NCBI GenBank assembly: GCA_029882335.1
Contig: JAOUKW010000028.1
Span: forward strand, 1-18,154
DNA from: Candidatus Heimdallarchaeota archaeon
Lineage (GTDB): Archaea; Asgardarchaeota; Heimdallarchaeia; Heimdallarchaeales; Kariarchaeaceae
Direction: 5' to 3'
Length of the DNA stretch: 18,154 nucleotides
The position numbers were made by a program, and so were the translations under genes. Below are positions 15,758-18,154 of this stretch, in pieces (position 1 is the stretch's first letter; each line of letters starts with the position of its first letter). The notes under the pieces are model-generated. The model saw nothing but the letters and a program-made list of their open reading frames with translations. It did no database searches and was not told where the DNA came from.

Positions 15758-16516
15758 ATGGATGTACTTCATGTAGAAGGTAAGGAATTAAAGCGAATAA
15801 AGCCAAAATCTGGTAATACATATGAATTCTTAGATGGTGACGTCTATGTTGTTGATAACGGGATGGAAATATACATTTGGCGTGGAAAAGATTGTGGTGT
15901 CGATGAACAGGCAGTTGGTGCATGGGTAGCCAATAAATTAGATAACAGTGACAGAAGTGGAGAACCCACAGTTACTTCTATGTTACAAGGTGAAGAAACT
16001 CCCAAATTTAAGTCAATATTAAGTTATAATGTTGTAGATGGTGATACTCCTGGATTCTTAAAACATGCTGAGTTAGATCTTGTAGAATACAAATTATATC
16101 GTGTATATACGAAAAAAGAAACTCGAGGTTTTGATGAAGCTTTTGTTGAAGAAGTGAAAATTTCTAAAAAATCATTGAAAAGCGACGATGTCTACGTATT
16201 AGATGGAAATGAAAATATTTACATGTGGATTGGGACATCTGCTAATAGAGAAGAACAGTTTGAAGGATTTAAATTAATGAAGAAGATAGATGCTTCCCGA
16301 CATTTTCTACCTCTAACCTATAATATCCACGAAGGGGAAGGTGGAAAAACAGAAAAAGCATTTTTTGATTTTCTAGAAGTTGCTGCAAAAACAAAAGGAA
16401 AGGTGGTATCTGTTGAGGATCAAAGAGAATTGTCATACAGGCCGGAAGGCGAAACTGGTAAAAATTCCAGTAGTAGAAAGAAGAAAGGCCTTTTTGCACG
16501 ATTATTCAGTTGTTAG
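15758..16516 (+). CDS. Two-domain gelsolin-like protein with polybasic, Cys-terminated tail
   Basis: Gelsolin-family proteins bind actin and sever, cap or bundle filaments, often under Ca2+ control; two-domain forms are known from Asgard archaea. The 252-residue product has two gelsolin repeats. The first (about 20-95) has DGDVYVVDNGMEIYIWRG and GAWVANKLD; the second (about 108-212) has SDDVYVLDGNENIYMWIG and REEQFEGFKLMKKI. The D.YVLD and IY.W.G strands are the family core, and the acidic residues beside them are in the region of the type II Ca2+ sites. Residues 213-239 are a charged linker. The end, SSSRKKKGLFARLFSC, combines a basic cluster, a short amphipathic helix and a C-terminal Cys, which suggests membrane attachment. 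The actin partner is not in the window. It is monocistronic. Confidence 0.9.
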   Translation: MDVLHVEGKELKRIKPKSGNTYEFLDGDVYVVDNGMEIYIWRGKDCGVDEQAVGAWVANKLDNSDRSGEPTVTSMLQGEETPKFKSILSYNVVDGDTPGFLKHAELDLVEYKLYRVYTKKETRGFDEAFVEEVKISKKSLKSDDVYVLDGNENIYMWIGTSANREEQFEGFKLMKKIDASRHFLPLTYNIHEGEGGKTEKAFFDFLEVAAKTKGKVVSVEDQRELSYRPEGETGKNSSSRKKKGLFARLFSC

Positions 16517-16735
16517 TGTCTGTATATTCAAATTATGAGTCAAAAATGAATTTGTTAATAGCAAAGTCCTGCAAATAAATAAAACTCAAATATATCAATC
16601 TTCAATTTAAATAAAAAGAAAAAGAAGACAAGCGATTTATATTGTATCTGTACTAGCTATAAATAAAAAAAAATTAATATATTACAATTTAGCTTACTTA
16701 TCCAATTGATTGTTGAAATTCAATTATTTTACGAT

Positions 16736-17572
16736 TTAATTCTTCTTTCTATAAATAAGTACTACTATAAATAATGAAAATGGAATTATTACTGGATTTA
16801 ACGGAATAAAACTACCCGAAGCAGATGCTTGTACACCGATAGTTGGATCATGTTCAAAACCATTATTGAAATGTCCGTAGCTAATATATACTAGAGGACT
16901 GTTTCCATCATTTCCAGTGGATACACCAACGTCAATATCACCGTCTGCTGTGGCTGCAGTAGCTTCAACATCAATAAATCCACCTTCTCCCCATGTGACT
17001 TGATTTCCATCTTGCTCTTCATTATCTTGGTTTTCATCATCATCATTATCACCTCCTTGTGCGATCAACTTAAATCCAATTACAAACATCGCAGAATCAT
17101 CTGTCCATGTATATCCATCCACAATTACATCAAACTTCAGTGAAGACGCATCATTACCTATATGATTTACAAATGTTATACTAAAATCTCCTCCAACACT
17201 GGAGATATTAAAATCTACACCATCATTTGTTTCAGATATTTCTGAAAAATCCCATGATAGTGATGATAAAGCAACATCGGAGTTTGAAACTTTTCTATCA
17301 CCTTGGTGTGAGTATTTGCCATCATCATCATTATCATTAGCCTCAAAAACATGACTAAATTGGACGTGATATTTGCTATCATTATCATCATGATCCCAGA
17401 ATGTGTATTTAGGTACATTACCTCCACCAGTCAATTGCATGGTGATTGAAGAATTCTCAATAGTTACTGTATTTCCACTCTTATTGGCATGATTGCCTGC
17501 TACAGCGGGATTTGTGGTATGTAAAAACATTAAAGCAATAAGCAGTAATGTTATTATTCTATATAGTCTCAT
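16736..17572 (-). CDS. Secreted Asp/Asn-rich surface protein with C-terminal membrane anchor
   Basis: The 278-residue product has a signal peptide (about 1-25, cleavage near AVAG), a beta-rich body, and a C-terminal hydrophobic helix (about 258-274) ending in YRKKN, the same anchor design as the protein at 7047. It contains clusters of acidic residues in DHDDNDSK (60-67), NDNDDDGK (79-86) and a long Asp/Glu/Asn/Gln segment (about 173-191), which could bind Ca2+ although no canonical EF-hand or dockerin spacing is present. The acidic clusters are encoded by imprecise ATC/ATT trinucleotide repeats that may change in length. I do not recognise the family. The ATG at 17572 is supported by a TATA-like element 25 nt upstream. 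Confidence 0.75.
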   Translation of the reverse strand: MRLYRIITLLLIALMFLHTTNPAVAGNHANKSGNTVTIENSSITMQLTGGGNVPKYTFWDHDDNDSKYHVQFSHVFEANDNDDDGKYSHQGDRKVSNSDVALSSLSWDFSEISETNDGVDFNISSVGGDFSITFVNHIGNDASSLKFDVIVDGYTWTDDSAMFVIGFKLIAQGGDNDDDENQDNEEQDGNQVTWGEGGFIDVEATAATADGDIDVGVSTGNDGNSPLVYISYGHFNNGFEHDPTIGVQASASGSFIPLNPVIIPFSLFIVVLIYRKKN

Positions 17573-18032
17573 ATTTACTAATTATATTACTTGTTTTAAA
17601 CAAATAAAAATCTTTGTTCGATCAACTAAATTGATGAGCATTATAATTTCAATATGTGTGTATGTATGTTAATGTGTTATATTGTGTATTTCACTGATAT
17701 CTCGCTTTGGAATCAACATTTTTAATTACAATAATAGTCAATAAATTTTCCAGGTAAACGAGTTATTTAATACATTACACAAGGAGAAGTATTGAACTAG
17801 CAAATAGATCTAACCACGTATCAATCAATACTTTGTTTGATTTCAATTAATTTAAAATCTGACAAAAAATCCGATATCACCACAAATAAGGTCATATTTA
17901 ACCGAGATACTGCATAGGAAAAATACACAAAAATTTTGTTTCATTCAATTATGGATTTGAGATGTATCGATAAATTATTTAGTTATCAATAGGATCGAAT
18001 GATTGGTAGAAATAATATTTATTTTTATCATC
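17573..18032. other. Intergenic region between the surface protein and tRNA-Gly
   Basis: About 460 nt without a gene. It contains the surface-protein promoter, a short GT-rich low-complexity tract (17654-17690, built of TGTG and TATG units) and AT-rich sequence with TATA-like stretches before the tRNA. I see no other structured element I can support. Confidence 0.5.
17594..17600 (-). promoter_or_regulatory. Candidate TATA box of the Asp-rich surface protein
   Basis: The minus strand reads TTTAAAA about 25 nt before the ATG at 17572. Confidence 0.45.
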
Positions 18033-18139
18033 GCGTGAATGGTGTCAATGGCTAGCATATTGCCCTTCCATTCTGAAAATGCAATTTGTATGTTCGGAGT
18101 CGCAAGGCAGCGGTCCGGGTTCGAGTCCCGGTTCACGCA
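18033..18139 (+). tRNA. tRNA-Gly(UCC), intron-containing
   Basis: The acceptor stem GCGTGAA (18033-18039) pairs with TTCACGC (18132-18138), followed by discriminator A (18139); no CCA is encoded. The T arm CCGGG/TTCGAGT/CCCGG is perfect. The D arm contains the conserved GG. The anticodon stem TTGCC (18060-18064) pairs with GGCAG (18106-18110). Removing 34 nt after position 37 gives the loop CTTCCAA with anticodon TCC, the usual archaeal tRNA-Gly loop, and the GCG start and A73 also fit Gly. It reads GGA codons. Confidence 0.88.
18071..18104 (+). other. tRNA intron at canonical position 37/38
   Basis: The 34-nt insertion begins TTCTGAA and contains TTCGGAG, which can pair over 7 bp with two G-U pairs to form an internal hairpin. 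Archaeal introns at 37/38 are removed by the EndA splicing endonuclease at a bulge-helix-bulge. Here CTTC of the exon could pair with GGAG of the intron, but the 3' bulge would then be 6 nt rather than 3, so the motif is relaxed or the exact boundaries are off by a few bases. Confidence 0.65.
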
Positions 18140-18142
18140 TTA

Positions 18143-18148
18143 TTTTTT
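18143..18148 (+). terminator. Oligo-T terminator after tRNA-Gly
   Basis: A run of six T starts 4 nt after the mature tRNA 3' end, a usual archaeal tRNA terminator. Confidence 0.5.
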
Positions 18149-18154
18149 CGATAG

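Noticed and set aside
17625..17700. Box C/D guide RNA (TTGATGA ... CTGA)
   Set aside because: The C box has T instead of a purine at the first position, and I find no internal D'/C' boxes.
1..18154. CRISPR arrays, insertion sequences or rRNA genes
   Set aside because: No regularly spaced repeats, transposase-like genes, terminal repeats or rRNA sequence were seen.

Overview
The window looks like archaeal, most probably Asgard, DNA. It is AT-rich and carries an archaellum (arl/fla) gene cluster, a tandem pair of eukaryote-like tubulins, a two-domain gelsolin, archaeal-type promoters (TATA elements about 23-30 nt before starts that would give leaderless mRNAs) and an apparently intron-containing tRNA-Gly with no encoded CCA. 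Tubulin pairs of this kind (AtubA/AtubB) and two-domain gelsolins are known from Asgard archaea. Having an archaellum as well would fit a Heimdallarchaeia-type member, but I cannot fix the lineage from sequence alone.

Layout. Bases 5-6092 are on the minus strand and hold the archaellum: archaellin (arlB, 6092-5412), a promoter gap, an unrecognised soluble protein, arlG, arlF, arlH, arlI and arlJ. The genes after the gap overlap or nearly touch, and the G-then-F order is the crenarchaeal one. arlJ stops at the window edge in the middle of its second domain, probably through a one-base frameshift. Bases 6349-8573 (plus) hold a coiled-coil orphan and a C-terminally anchored surface protein built from two tandem repeats.

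After a 500-nt intergenic region comes the plus-strand tubulin operon (9079-11680). The two tubulins differ at the catalytic position equivalent to eukaryotic residue 254: Lys in the first, Glu in the second. This is the alpha/beta split expected of an obligate heterodimer. The first tubulin appears to start at an AUU codon that falls exactly where tubulin Met1 should be and has a well-spaced Shine-Dalgarno. The first gene of the arl accessory operon may do the same.

Bases 11851-15439 hold two seven-TM proteins with C-terminal longin/roadblock-like domains, a MarR-type regulator between them with an ATTGTA/TACAAT operator array, and an unrecognised protein. Bases 15758-17572 hold the gelsolin, which has a polybasic tail ending in Cys, and an Asp-rich surface protein. 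The window ends with tRNA-Gly(UCC).

Together the genes describe motility (archaellum), a tubulin polymer, an actin-regulating protein, candidate membrane receptors and surface proteins. Physical linkage is seen; functional linkage is inference.
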